Source: JANQQJ01 sp046290575
Lineage (GTDB): Bacteria; Pseudomonadota; Alphaproteobacteria; SMXS01
DNA: 64,000 nucleotides
Direction: 5' to 3'
Assembly: GCA_046290575.1 (NCBI GenBank)
Contig: JBKAGX010000003.1
Location: 1 to 64,000, forward strand
Shown here in pieces: positions 44,240-52,486 of this stretch (its first letter is position 1; each line of letters opens with the position of its first letter). The notes under the pieces were generated by a model. It worked only from the letters and a program-made list of their open reading frames with translations. It was not told the DNA's origin and did no database searches. A program made the position numbers and the translations under genes.

Positions 44240-45106
44240 ATGACTAAAGAAGTGCTTTCAGACGAAGAACTGTGGGAATATATCGACGGCGGGCTGGGCA
44301 AGCACCGCCGGGCTCAGATTGCCGACATTCTGGCATCTAATCCGGAACAGGCCTTGCGCGAAGCAGCAATGCGCCGGGAAAACGAACTCTTGTCGGGTAT
44401 TGGCGACGACGTCCTCGGTGAACCGGTTCCTGACCGGCTGCGCGCTGTGCTGCAATCGGCGGCTGCGACGGAACAGCCACCGCAAAGCTCTGCACCCGAA
44501 GAATCAGCGGCAAGTGAACCGGCGCCTAAGGCATCGTCTGCAGCGCCTCGATCTCCCTGGTTTATGCAGGGCCTTGCTTATGCTGCGACCATTGGTATTG
44601 GCGTTGTGCTGGGCTGGAACATCCGGGGCAATGACGAGATGACGGTCTCCGAGTTGGACCGGGCGCTTCAGCAGATCAGATATGTGAATGACTTCTATTC
44701 AGCAGAGCGGGACTTCCCGTTCGATTTTACACCGGATCGATCGGATGATCTGGGTGCCTGGATCGAGCGAGTGTTCGGCCGCCCGGTCCCTCCGCCCGAC
44801 TTGACCGAAGTCGGTTACGGCTTTCGCGGAGCGCGTATCCTGCCTGGCCAGGGTGGCCGCTTTGGCTATTACGAGTATGAAAGCGAAACGGGCGCCCGCA
44901 TGTCCCTTGCGTTCTGGTCAACGGCGGAGGCGCCAAAGGGCATCTCCGTATTTGGCAACCCGACAGACGATCCAGCCGGACGGTCGACCCGCTATTGGGT
45001 TAGGCCTGGCTTGGGCTTTGCGCTCGCCTCTGATCCTGACGAATCGCGGACGGACGAAATCGCTGAACAAGTCGACAGGTTCTTTGAAGCGGCTCTCGGC
45101 CTGTAA
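44240..45106 (+). CDS. Transmembrane anti-sigma factor
   Basis: 288 residues from ATG 44240, one base after the sigma stop; an in-frame upstream ATG lies inside the sigma gene. The N-terminal anti-sigma domain starts LSDEELWEYIDGGLGKHRRAQIADIL and has no zinc-binding HxxxCxxC. An Ala/Pro/Ser-rich linker (about 88-110) leads to one membrane segment (GLAYAATIGIGVVLGWNI). The outer domain of about 145 residues is of unknown fold. It should hold the sigma factor inactive until an envelope signal arrives. Confidence 0.82.
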   Translation: MTKEVLSDEELWEYIDGGLGKHRRAQIADILASNPEQALREAAMRRENELLSGIGDDVLGEPVPDRLRAVLQSAAATEQPPQSSAPEESAASEPAPKASSAAPRSPWFMQGLAYAATIGIGVVLGWNIRGNDEMTVSELDRALQQIRYVNDFYSAERDFPFDFTPDRSDDLGAWIERVFGRPVPPPDLTEVGYGFRGARILPGQGGRFGYYEYESETGARMSLAFWSTAEAPKGISVFGNPTDDPAGRSTRYWVRPGLGFALASDPDESRTDEIAEQVDRFFEAALGL

Positions 45107-45128
45107 CAGTGGTCCCCTGAAAAGGTTG

Positions 45129-45153
45129 GAACCAAATCTCCTGGGCTTCATTG
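45129..45153 (+). promoter_or_regulatory. Probable EcfG-type promoter before dps
   Basis: GGAAC at 45129-45133 and CATT at 45150-45153, 16 bases apart. The -10 differs from the consensus CGTT by one base. The dps start lies about 60 bases downstream. dps is a classic member of alphaproteobacterial general stress regulons. Confidence 0.55.
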
Positions 45154-45213
45154 AATAGGTAGTGCCATCAGGCACTTACCTTGATGTAATCCCCAACCCC
45201 TACGAGGAGATTT

Positions 45214-45720
45214 ATGACCAATAGCCAAGCTCTTGCAATCAAACCCAAGACCCAGAGCGTGCCGACTGGCATCAGCGATCAGAACAGAAAAGCCATGGCC
45301 GAAAAACTCGGCGTGGTGTTGAGCAACACCTACATGCTTTACGTCAAGACACAGGGTGTTCACTGGAACATTGTTGGGCCGTCTTTCTATGGCGTCCACA
45401 AGCTGACCGAAGAACAGTATGAAGACCTGGCCGCGACAATCGATAGTCTGGCCGAACGGATTAGGGCGCTGGGCCATATCGCGCCGGCCAGCGTGTCGGT
45501 TTTTTCCGAGTTATCGTTGGTTGCCGATCAGCGTGAGGCTGAAGACGGTCAGGCGATGATTGATCAACTGGTTGCCGACAACGAGGCGGTCGCGGCGCTG
45601 CTGCGCGAATTTGTCGCCTTTGCCGAGGAGATCGAGGACGTCTACACGGCAGATTTGCTGACGTCCCGAATTGGCGTCCATGAGGAAGCCGCCTGGATGC
45701 TGCGCTCTCTGGCCGCATAG
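45214..45720 (+). CDS. dps: Dps-type DNA-protection ferritin
   Basis: 168 residues. Dps forms a 12-subunit shell that oxidises and stores iron with peroxide and, in many species, binds DNA in stationary phase. The ferroxidase-site signature is visible: VKTQGVHWNIVGPSFYGVHKLTEEQYEDLAATIDSLAERIRALG. The Lys-containing N-terminal tail (about 1-20) may bind DNA. GAGGAG precedes the ATG. It is followed by a strong terminator. Confidence 0.95.
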   Translation: MTNSQALAIKPKTQSVPTGISDQNRKAMAEKLGVVLSNTYMLYVKTQGVHWNIVGPSFYGVHKLTEEQYEDLAATIDSLAERIRALGHIAPASVSVFSELSLVADQREAEDGQAMIDQLVADNEAVAALLREFVAFAEEIEDVYTADLLTSRIGVHEEAAWMLRSLAA

Positions 45721-45740
45721 GCTGGATTGAAATCTCAATG

Positions 45741-45771
45741 AAAAGGCCGGGGCATCGCCCCGGCCTTTTTT
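45741..45771. terminator. Bidirectional rho-independent terminator
   Basis: AAAAGGCCGGGGC, an ATC loop, GCCCCGGCC and TTTTTT. It lies 20 bases after the dps stop and 26 bases from the leftward gene ending at 45798. With A and T runs on both sides it can end transcription in both directions. Confidence 0.93.
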
Positions 45772-45797
45772 GAGTCTGGCTGATGTGAAAAAAGAGA

Positions 45798-45995
45798 CTA
45801 CGCGATGTGTGCGATTGACGCTGCATAGTCGCGCGCCCGGGGGTCTTCGATAATCGATGTCCAGACAAACTCCGCCTGTTCGCGGGGTAGTGTCCCGTCA
45901 AGCAGTGCGTCGATATCGTCGGGCGTCACAACGTCGATGGTTAACGCGGTTGCTTCCAGGTCTGACCCGTCACCGCTGAATAGAGCGCGTCCCAT
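45798..45995 (-). CDS. Miniature anti-sigma-like protein
   Basis: 65 residues. The block TPDDIDALLDGTLPREQAEFVWTSIIEDPRARDYAASI has the pattern of the N-terminal domain of anti-sigma factors (D-x-x-x-x-x-D-G-x-L....). It has no membrane segment and no sensor domain. It starts three bases after the stop of the ECF sigma gene at 45999, as anti-sigma genes do. It is either a truncated anti-sigma factor or a compact cytoplasmic one. It does not resemble NepR. Confidence 0.6.
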   Translation of the reverse strand: MGRALFSGDGSDLEATALTIDVVTPDDIDALLDGTLPREQAEFVWTSIIEDPRARDYAASIAHIA

Positions 45996-45998
45996 GGC

Positions 45999-46544
45999 CT
46001 AGTTCCCCCTGCTTGAAACGAGCTTGAGGTGCGGGGCGCTTTCGGTTTCTGTTGCCGCCGGTGTCTCATAGAGCTCTTTCAACTTCGTCCGGGCCCTGGA
46101 CAGGCGCGACCGGACGGTCCCGATCGGCACACCCAGGATGCTCGCAGCCTCGTCATACTTCATGCCCTGGACGGCGACCAGCATCAGAACTTCCTGATCT
46201 GCCTCGGAAAGCTTTTCGAAACGCTGCTGCATTTCCCAAAACTCAATTGAGATTTCCTGGCTCGCGGCCACGCTGGTATCTGCCTCTGCATCCTCGATCA
46301 AAGTGTCTTCGGGACGCCGCGACATTTTGCGGTAGTGGCTGATCTGCAGATTCCGCAAGATCGTGAACAGCCAGGCCCTAAGGTTTGTACCACGCTGATA
46401 TTGATCGAATTTCTTGATTGCCCGCTCCAGGCAATCCTGAACGAGATCGTCTGCGAGATCCGGGTTCCCAACACGGGCGCGGGCAAACCGGCGCAATCCG
46501 GGAATCTCGTTCTCAAGCGCGGCGATATCGCCTTCGGTCAGCAT
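45999..46544 (-). CDS. ECF sigma factor
   Basis: 181 residues with region 2 (IPGLRRFARARVGNPDLADDLVQDCLERAIKKFDQYQRGTNLRAWLFTILRN) and region 4 (LSEADQEVLMLVAVQGMKYDEAASILGVPIGTVRSRLSRARTKLKEL). It is much closer to the ECF consensus, and to EcfG-like factors, than the sigma at 43780. GAGGAGATATTT precedes the ATG. No phyR or nepR gene is present, so I do not call it EcfG. Confidence 0.92.
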   Translation of the reverse strand: MLTEGDIAALENEIPGLRRFARARVGNPDLADDLVQDCLERAIKKFDQYQRGTNLRAWLFTILRNLQISHYRKMSRRPEDTLIEDAEADTSVAASQEISIEFWEMQQRFEKLSEADQEVLMLVAVQGMKYDEAASILGVPIGTVRSRLSRARTKLKELYETPAATETESAPHLKLVSSRGN

Positions 46545-46896
46545 AAATATCTCCTCTTTGGTTGCGGTGAGATGTTGTCGCTACGGTGTAAAAACTAGAG
46601 GTGAGGCCTAACAAATCAAGTAATATTTCATTGTAATATTGCGTGTATTTGTAAATTAATGGAAGTTATACAACATACGTATTGTGACAATATGTAGTTT
46701 GTTGAGGGTATTTGTCACTATTAGCGGTTTGGGTAAGGGGCTCAGGCGATGTTTTTGGAGCGGTTGGTGTCAGTGACGTGGTTTGTGCCGGTTGCGCAAA
46801 TTGAGTAAGTGATGTAGGAAGTCCCGGAAATTCAGTTTACAGCTACAGGGTGCGTGGATTTTCAGGCGTACCCGTCCGGCCCGGTAAAGGTGACCC
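46545..46896. promoter_or_regulatory. AT-rich divergent intergenic region
   Basis: 352 bases between the divergent sigma gene and the RHH gene. The half near the sigma gene is strongly AT-rich (AATATTTCATTGTAATATT holds two AATATT palindromes) and contains ATACGTAT at about 46674. No EcfG-type GGAAC..CGTT pair is present. No gene is supported. Confidence 0.4.
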
Positions 46897-47127
46897 ATGG
46901 CGAAAGATACATATCGGACAGAACGCCTCCAGCTCATGCTCGACGAAAAAGAACTGGAAGCGATTGAAGAGTGGCGTTTTGAGAACCGCATTCCGACACG
47001 TGCGGCGGCAATTCGGGAATTGCTACGCCGCGGCCTGCTTCATGAAAAGGCGGAAATCCCTGAAGACGCGACCAAGTCCACCGATTTTACGGTGCTGCCG
47101 GACGCAGATGCGGTCTCGCCGGACTGA
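46897..47127 (+). CDS. Small ribbon-helix-helix-like protein
   Basis: 76 residues. The first 50 fit an RHH/CopG-type fold: a beta strand (RTERLQLMLDEKEL), helix (EAIEEWRFENR), turn (IPTRAAA) and helix (IRELLRRGLL). Such proteins are DNA-binding repressors or antitoxins. No toxin gene is next to it; the next gene is a convergent MscS channel whose stop touches its stop. GTAAAGGTG precedes the ATG. Confidence 0.7.
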   Translation: MAKDTYRTERLQLMLDEKELEAIEEWRFENRIPTRAAAIRELLRRGLLHEKAEIPEDATKSTDFTVLPDADAVSPD

Positions 47128-48030
47128 TCAGGCAGCCTGATCCTGCGCTTTTTCCATTGAATTGCGCTCTTCCTGCGGCCTGTTGGTGACGATGTGAATA
47201 TCGCGCTGCGGGAACGGGATGGAGATGCCGGCCTCATCCAGGCCGTCTTTCATGGCGTGGCGCATGTCAAACAACGTGCCCCAATAGTTTTCGGTTTCCA
47301 CCCATCCCCGGGCCGATAGGACGACAGCGCTATCCGCCAGACTGTTGACGATAACCTGTGGTTCCGGGTCCTGAAGAACCCGTTCGTCTTTACCTAATAT
47401 GTCGTGCAGCACCTTGGCGGCGTCGGCAATCGAGTCGCCATAGGAAATACCGATATCGACATCCACCCGCCGCTTTCCCCGCCTGGTGTAGTTGGTGATT
47501 GTGTGGTCCCAGATCTCCGAGTTGGGGATCGACCGGTAGACCCCGTCAAAAGTGTGCAGAATGGTCGTAAAGACACCAATCTCGTCGACGATCCCTTCGT
47601 GGTCCTGGACTTCCACATGATCGCCGATACGCAGGGGGCGCAGGAACAACAGCATCATGCCGGCGGCGATGTTGGACAGGGTTCCCTGAAGTGCAAGGCC
47701 GATCGCAATGCCCGCGGCACCCAGTGCGGCGACAATACTGGCGGTTTGGACGCCGAATTGTGCCAGTACCGCGACCAGCACGACGATCAGGACCAGATAT
47801 CGCGCAACATTGGCGACGAAAGGCCCGACGGTATCGTCGATGCGCTCTGACTTCACCAGGCGTTTGCGCAGGCGTTTGCGTACGAAGCCGGCCACCATCC
47901 AGCCGATCGCCAGCAGGACAATGGCGCCCAGAACATCAAGTCCGTATCGAATCCCCAGGGAAACAAGTTCGTCAACGGCTTTGATCACCTGTTGGTCTAG
48001 GTCTGTACCGGGGATGAGATTGTCCGACAT
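47128..48030 (-). CDS. mscS: MscS-family mechanosensitive channel
   Basis: 300 residues, the size of the small MscS. Three N-terminal membrane segments (about 25-125) end in the pore helix, rich in Ala and Gly (SIVAALGAAGIAIGLALQGTLSNIAAGMMLL). The beta domain follows (RIGDHVEVQDHEGIVDEIGVFTTIL, then IPNSEIWDHTITNYTRRGKRRVDVDIGISY). The channel opens on membrane tension and protects from hypo-osmotic burst. Confidence 0.95.
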   Translation of the reverse strand: MSDNLIPGTDLDQQVIKAVDELVSLGIRYGLDVLGAIVLLAIGWMVAGFVRKRLRKRLVKSERIDDTVGPFVANVARYLVLIVVLVAVLAQFGVQTASIVAALGAAGIAIGLALQGTLSNIAAGMMLLFLRPLRIGDHVEVQDHEGIVDEIGVFTTILHTFDGVYRSIPNSEIWDHTITNYTRRGKRRVDVDIGISYGDSIADAAKVLHDILGKDERVLQDPEPQVIVNSLADSAVVLSARGWVETENYWGTLFDMRHAMKDGLDEAGISIPFPQRDIHIVTNRPQEERNSMEKAQDQAA

Positions 48031-48319
48031 AGGGGTATCGTGCTTTTGTTGATGGTATCCGAGTCAATGTCGCGCGCGGGACGCGGGAGCAGTCGAGTGC
48101 CGGTGAGTTTTCGTTGTGCCGCAAACAAAGATGACGGCGGCTGTACTTTCCTAACGCGCTGACTCATGAAGAGTTCCTGCTTTGAAGCCCTACTTTCGTA
48201 ACCGGCAAAACGGGGCTGTCTCTTGCTGAAGTCTCTCTTTTTTGTAGGTGAGGCCCGCGAACAATCTTAGTGTTCACATCAAACAAGATGCCGACAGTCC
48301 AAAATGGGGAGTGCGACTG

Positions 48320-49969
48320 ATGACCACCACGAATGCCGGTGAGGCTTCAACCGGGGTTGATTTTGATGCGATCGTCATCGGGGCCGGTTTTGCGGGGCTG
48401 GCCGCGATCCACTATCTGCGCGAGGCGGGGCTTTCCGTCCGCGTCTTCGACCGCGCATCGGATATCGGCGGCACCTGGACGTGGAACCGTTATCCCGGCG
48501 CGGCGACGGACAGTGAGAGCTACTACTACTGCCTCACCTTCTCCAAGGAGCTGCTTCAGAAGTTCAAGTGGACGAAGCGCTATCCGGATTGGCAAGAGAC
48601 GCTCAGCTATTTTCACTTCGTCGCCGATGAATGTGACATGCGGCGTGATATCCAGCTCAACACGGAGATCGTTGAGGCCGAGTATGACAACGATCTCCAT
48701 GGCTGGCGGATAACGACAGACACAGGCGAAACCTATACCTGCAAATACTTCATCAGCGGCATGGGGATGATTTCTCAGCCGGTGATCCCGAACATCAAGG
48801 GCATGGACCGGTTCGGGGGGCCGTTGTTCCACTCCTCGCGCTGGCCCCAGGAAGGGCTTGATTACGCCGGCAAGCGGGTCGGCATTATCGGTGCCGGCGC
48901 GACTACCGTGCAGATGGTTCCCGTCCTGGCCCAGACCGCCGAGAGCGTGACGGTTTTTCAGCGCACGCCCAACTATATCCTGCCGGCCATGCAACGGGAG
49001 ATGACGCCGGAGTGGGAGCAGGAAATCAAAGCCGACTACGATGCGATTGTTGCCAAGTGCCGCAACCACGTGTTTGGCATGGCGTTTGACAGCCCCGTGG
49101 GGCGCAACGCCGTCGACACGCCGCCCGAGGAGGTTCAGCGCATCTTTGAGGAACATTGGAACGGCAGTTTCCGCTGGGTGTTCGAGACCTTCGATGATTT
49201 GTTAGTGAGTCCCGAGGCCAACCGGATGGCATCGGAATTCATCATCGCCAAGATGAAAGAGCGGATCGACGATCCGGAAATCGCCGATCTGCTGGCGCCT
49301 AGCGCCGATGATTACCCGCTGTTCGCCAAGCGCCCGCCGCTCGATCACGGCTATCTGGAAGCCTTCAACAGGGATAACGTCCACCTGGTGGATATCAAAA
49401 ACAAGGAACCCCGTGTTGAGATCACCGAGACGGGCGTGACGACAACCCGGAACCACTACGAGTTTGACATCATCGTCTTGGCCACCGGGTTCGAGGCCTA
49501 TACCGGCGCGCTGGAAGCCTTCCCGATCCGCGGCAGCAGCGGGCAGACCCTGCGCGAGAAGTGGCAGAAATCATCCGATTGCATCATGGGCGTCTGCGCG
49601 GCGGACTTCCCCAACCTGTTTATCGTGACGGGGCCGCAGGCGCCCTTCGCCAATCTGCCGACCTCTATCGAGCAGAACATCATCTGGATTACCCGCTGTA
49701 TCGAGAAGATGGAAAAGGAAGGCTACGACGTTTTCAAACCTCGGGAGGATGCGGAGAAGGAGTGGACCGCGCATACGGCGGACATTCACCAGCAGACCCT
49801 GATGGCGGAGGGCGACAAGGTGAATTCCTGGATGATGGGCGCAAACCGCGAGGACAAGGGCGCGCGCGTGCTGATCTATTTCGGCGGCGCGAATGTCTAT
49901 TACGACCGGCTGGATCAATCGGCGGCCGAGGGCTTCCCCGAACTCGAATTCGAGAAACTGGCCAGGTAA
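48320..49969 (+). CDS. FAD-dependent Baeyer-Villiger monooxygenase-like protein
   Basis: 549 residues from ATG 48320 (GGGGAG ten bases upstream); a GTG at 48248 would add 24 residues before the FAD domain. Two nucleotide-binding motifs are seen: GAGFAG (about 17-22, FAD) and GAGATT (about 195-200, NADPH). The Baeyer-Villiger fingerprint FxGxxxHxxxWP is present as FGGPLFHSSRWP just before the second. GGTWTWNRYPGAATDSESYYY is typical of cyclohexanone-type enzymes. It inserts oxygen beside a ketone to give an ester or lactone. The next gene is an SDR, which suggests an alcohol-ketone-ester route. Confidence 0.9.
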   Translation: MTTTNAGEASTGVDFDAIVIGAGFAGLAAIHYLREAGLSVRVFDRASDIGGTWTWNRYPGAATDSESYYYCLTFSKELLQKFKWTKRYPDWQETLSYFHFVADECDMRRDIQLNTEIVEAEYDNDLHGWRITTDTGETYTCKYFISGMGMISQPVIPNIKGMDRFGGPLFHSSRWPQEGLDYAGKRVGIIGAGATTVQMVPVLAQTAESVTVFQRTPNYILPAMQREMTPEWEQEIKADYDAIVAKCRNHVFGMAFDSPVGRNAVDTPPEEVQRIFEEHWNGSFRWVFETFDDLLVSPEANRMASEFIIAKMKERIDDPEIADLLAPSADDYPLFAKRPPLDHGYLEAFNRDNVHLVDIKNKEPRVEITETGVTTTRNHYEFDIIVLATGFEAYTGALEAFPIRGSSGQTLREKWQKSSDCIMGVCAADFPNLFIVTGPQAPFANLPTSIEQNIIWITRCIEKMEKEGYDVFKPREDAEKEWTAHTADIHQQTLMAEGDKVNSWMMGANREDKGARVLIYFGGANVYYDRLDQSAAEGFPELEFEKLAR

Positions 49970-50025
49970 GGACCTGATCTGCGCGTCCAGCTCGCATGCT
50001 GAGCCCCCTGAGAGTGGAGTGATAA

Positions 50026-50790
50026 ATGGAGTTGGGACTTCAGGGCCGGCACGCCCTCGTGACCGGTGCATCCAAGGGGATCGGGCGCGCAACGGCTCTG
50101 GCGCTGGCATCGGAAGGGTGCGATCTCACCCTGGTGTCGAGAACGCAGGCAGATCTGGATACCGTCGCCAGCGAGATAAGGGCTTCCTGCAACGTTCAAA
50201 CCCATGTCGTTGCGCTCGATCTTGCTGAGCGGGGCGCTATCGACCGGTTGTTTGCCGGCATTCAGGATCTCGACATTCTGGTCAACAATGCGGGCGCGAT
50301 CCCGCGCGGGACTCTGGAGGACATCGAAGAGGACCAGTGGCGGGAGGTTTGGGAGCTGAAGGTCTTCGGCTACATAAATTCCTGCCGCAAGGCCTATGCG
50401 CTGATGCGCGCTCGGGGGAGCGGCGTGATCATCAATATCATCGGGGCTGGCGGCGACCGGGTGATGGCCGATTATGCGGCCGGTGCGGGCGGCAATGCAT
50501 CGCTCATGGCGCTTACGCGGGCTCTGGGCGGTGGCTCTCTTCGCGATGGCATACGTGTCGTCGGCATCAATCCCGGCGCGATCGAAACCGAACGGCTCGT
50601 AACCCTGATGCAGTCCGCGGCGGAGCGGAAGTTTGGTGACGCCAGCCGATGGCGCGAGTTGATGAACCCTGACTTCCCGCCCGGCCAGCCGGAACATATT
50701 GCCGACATGGTCGCGTTTCTGGCGTCTGACCGGTCAGGCAACACGACCGGCACGATCATTACGATCGACGGCGGCGGCGTGAACCGTTGA
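50026..50790 (+). CDS. SDR-family protein with an altered active site
   Basis: 254 residues. The NAD(P)-binding motif TGASKGIG (13-20) and NNAG (87-90) are normal. At the active site Tyr150 is present, but the Lys four residues later is Ala154 (DYAAGAGGNA), and the usual Ser is replaced by Gly or Ala (NIIGAGG). Normal SDR chemistry needs the Ser-Tyr-Lys set, so reduction or dehydrogenation may be lost or may work differently. The C-terminal NTTGTIITIDGG is standard. It is 56 bases after the BVMO and probably in one operon with it. Confidence 0.85.
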   Translation: MELGLQGRHALVTGASKGIGRATALALASEGCDLTLVSRTQADLDTVASEIRASCNVQTHVVALDLAERGAIDRLFAGIQDLDILVNNAGAIPRGTLEDIEEDQWREVWELKVFGYINSCRKAYALMRARGSGVIINIIGAGGDRVMADYAAGAGGNASLMALTRALGGGSLRDGIRVVGINPGAIETERLVTLMQSAAERKFGDASRWRELMNPDFPPGQPEHIADMVAFLASDRSGNTTGTIITIDGGGVNR

Positions 50791-50913
50791 GCGAGCTCCG
50801 TCGCCTGCAGACGAATGCGCAATTCGGTACCGTTAGCAGCAGGAAAATCACGGCCTTCGACCGCGCCGCTACTGCTGCAACTTGGCGCCGGCAATTGAAA
50901 AAGCCGGCTTTTT

Positions 50914-51675
50914 CTAGGGCACCATATCCGCATTGGTGAGGCCCACGGCCTCTGCCATGGTGGGGCCGATTTCGTCATGGATGACCAGGTCGGCGATGGG
51001 ATCGAGTTCGGTCTCCTCACGGTTGAGGATCACCAGCCCCGCGCCATTCTCCCGCGCCATCACCGGAAAGCCCGCGGCAGGGTACACCACCAGCGATGAT
51101 CCGATGGCGATGAATAGATCACAGTCCAGGGTCGCGTCGCGGGCGCGCATCATTTCATCCTCGGGCATGGATTGGCCGAAAGAGATGGTCGCGGTTTTCA
51201 CGACGCCGCCGCAGGCGCAGCTGGGATAGGTTTCATCGGCCAGCCAGGCCTGCCGCAGCGGCTCGATTTCGTAGCGGGTACGGCAGCTCAGGCATAGCGC
51301 ATAGGAACTATTGCCGTGCAGTTCGATTACCCGGTCGGTGGGCACGCCGGAATCCTGGTGCAGGTTGTCGATGTTCTGGGTGATCACATGGCTTGCCTTG
51401 CCGGCGCGGACCAGCTTGGCGATCGCCATATGGCCCTTGTTGGGCTTGGCGGCCTCGAAGGTGCCGTCGGACTCAAATTTGCGCCGCCACGCCTCCCGCT
51501 GCAGGGCGGGGTCGCGCATGAAGTCGTCGAAATAGATCGGCTTGTTCTTGGTCCAATAGCCGCCCGGGCTGCGGAAATCGGGAATGCCGGATTCCGTGCT
51601 GACCCCCGCGCCGGTAAAGATGACGACACGCCGCGCTTCGTTGAGCATTTCTCTAAGCGCAGCTTGGTCATCCAT
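50914..51675 (-). CDS. NAD-dependent protein deacylase (sirtuin, CobB-like)
   Basis: 253 residues. Sirtuin signatures: GAGVSTESGIPDFRSPGGYW (NAD binding), QNIDNLHQDSG, the catalytic His in ELHGNSS, and four zinc Cys (CLSC and CAC plus a nearby Cys in YPSC). The 3' domain shows IGSSLVVYPAAGFP. It removes acyl groups from protein lysines using NAD. AGAGGAAACAGGT precedes the ATG. Confidence 0.93.
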   Translation of the reverse strand: MDDQAALREMLNEARRVVIFTGAGVSTESGIPDFRSPGGYWTKNKPIYFDDFMRDPALQREAWRRKFESDGTFEAAKPNKGHMAIAKLVRAGKASHVITQNIDNLHQDSGVPTDRVIELHGNSSYALCLSCRTRYEIEPLRQAWLADETYPSCACGGVVKTATISFGQSMPEDEMMRARDATLDCDLFIAIGSSLVVYPAAGFPVMARENGAGLVILNREETELDPIADLVIHDEIGPTMAEAVGLTNADMVP

Positions 51676-51729
51676 ACCTGTTTCCTCTCTTTTGGCCCGC
51701 GCAGTCCAGCAAATGTGCGCAAAGTTGAT

Positions 51730-52383
51730 TCAGTACGTTGGGAGCGGTCGTGACGCAAACATTTTGCTGATCAAAAGTTCGGCGATCAGCAGGTTGAGCG
51801 CCCAGGCGAGAACCATCATGGCGTCGCGCATTGGCCCCATGGCTTCGGCCCCGAATGCAATCATCCAGCCGATGCCCAGAACAGCCTGCGTGGACGCGCC
51901 CTGGCCAATGGCATAGGCGCGCAGCATGGCCGCGGCATGGCTTATGATGTTGCCCGACCTGACCCCGATGACCGCCCAGACGATCAGCCCAATCATGGCG
52001 AGGCTCAGGCCGATCCGCACCCAATAGAGCAGGGCGCCCTGAAGCTCGTGCGGGAACACGAAGACATGCGTCATCCAAAGCCCCGTGGCCGCGCTGACGC
52101 AGCCCGACGCTGCGGCCGTACGCCCCAGCGTCCGATGAAGTACCGGGTAATGGCGTCTCAGGCTCGGCAGGAACTGCACCGCACCGACAATACAGAACAG
52201 AAAGCTGCTCAGAATGTGCAGCACGATCGGCAGGGGAGCGGTAAGCGCGCGCGGGTTCTCAGGGATGATTGCCGGGCCGCCGCCCAGTTCGATGACGCGC
52301 AGGAAGCCGCCGAAGGTCGGCACGAAGGAATAAACCAGAATAAAGGCGAGCAGTGCCCATTCGTGCGTGCTGATTGTTTTCAT
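51730..52383 (-). CDS. DUF2306-like membrane protein
   Basis: 217 residues with about six hydrophobic segments. Features such as HILSSFLFCIVGAVQFLPSLRRHYPVLHRTLGR (His-containing segment joined to a basic loop) fit DUF2306-type membrane proteins, related in shape to cytochrome b561-like folds. Function unknown. It is divergent from the LysR gene with 103 bases between, so LysR may control it. Confidence 0.75.
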   Translation of the reverse strand: MKTISTHEWALLAFILVYSFVPTFGGFLRVIELGGGPAIIPENPRALTAPLPIVLHILSSFLFCIVGAVQFLPSLRRHYPVLHRTLGRTAAASGCVSAATGLWMTHVFVFPHELQGALLYWVRIGLSLAMIGLIVWAVIGVRSGNIISHAAAMLRAYAIGQGASTQAVLGIGWMIAFGAEAMGPMRDAMMVLAWALNLLIAELLISKMFASRPLPTY

Positions 52384-52486
52384 GGGGGACCTTCAGGTGC
52401 AAGATATTGTCCTAAGAGGGGCGGTATAGCCATGCGTGAGTACATAGTGGATTGTCCAAATCTGTATTTCTGCTATACGCCCATGG

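Noticed and set aside
45798..45995. NepR anti-sigma factor of the general stress response
   Set aside because: The sequence lacks the NepR helices and resembles the N-terminal domain of ordinary ECF anti-sigma factors; no phyR gene is adjacent.
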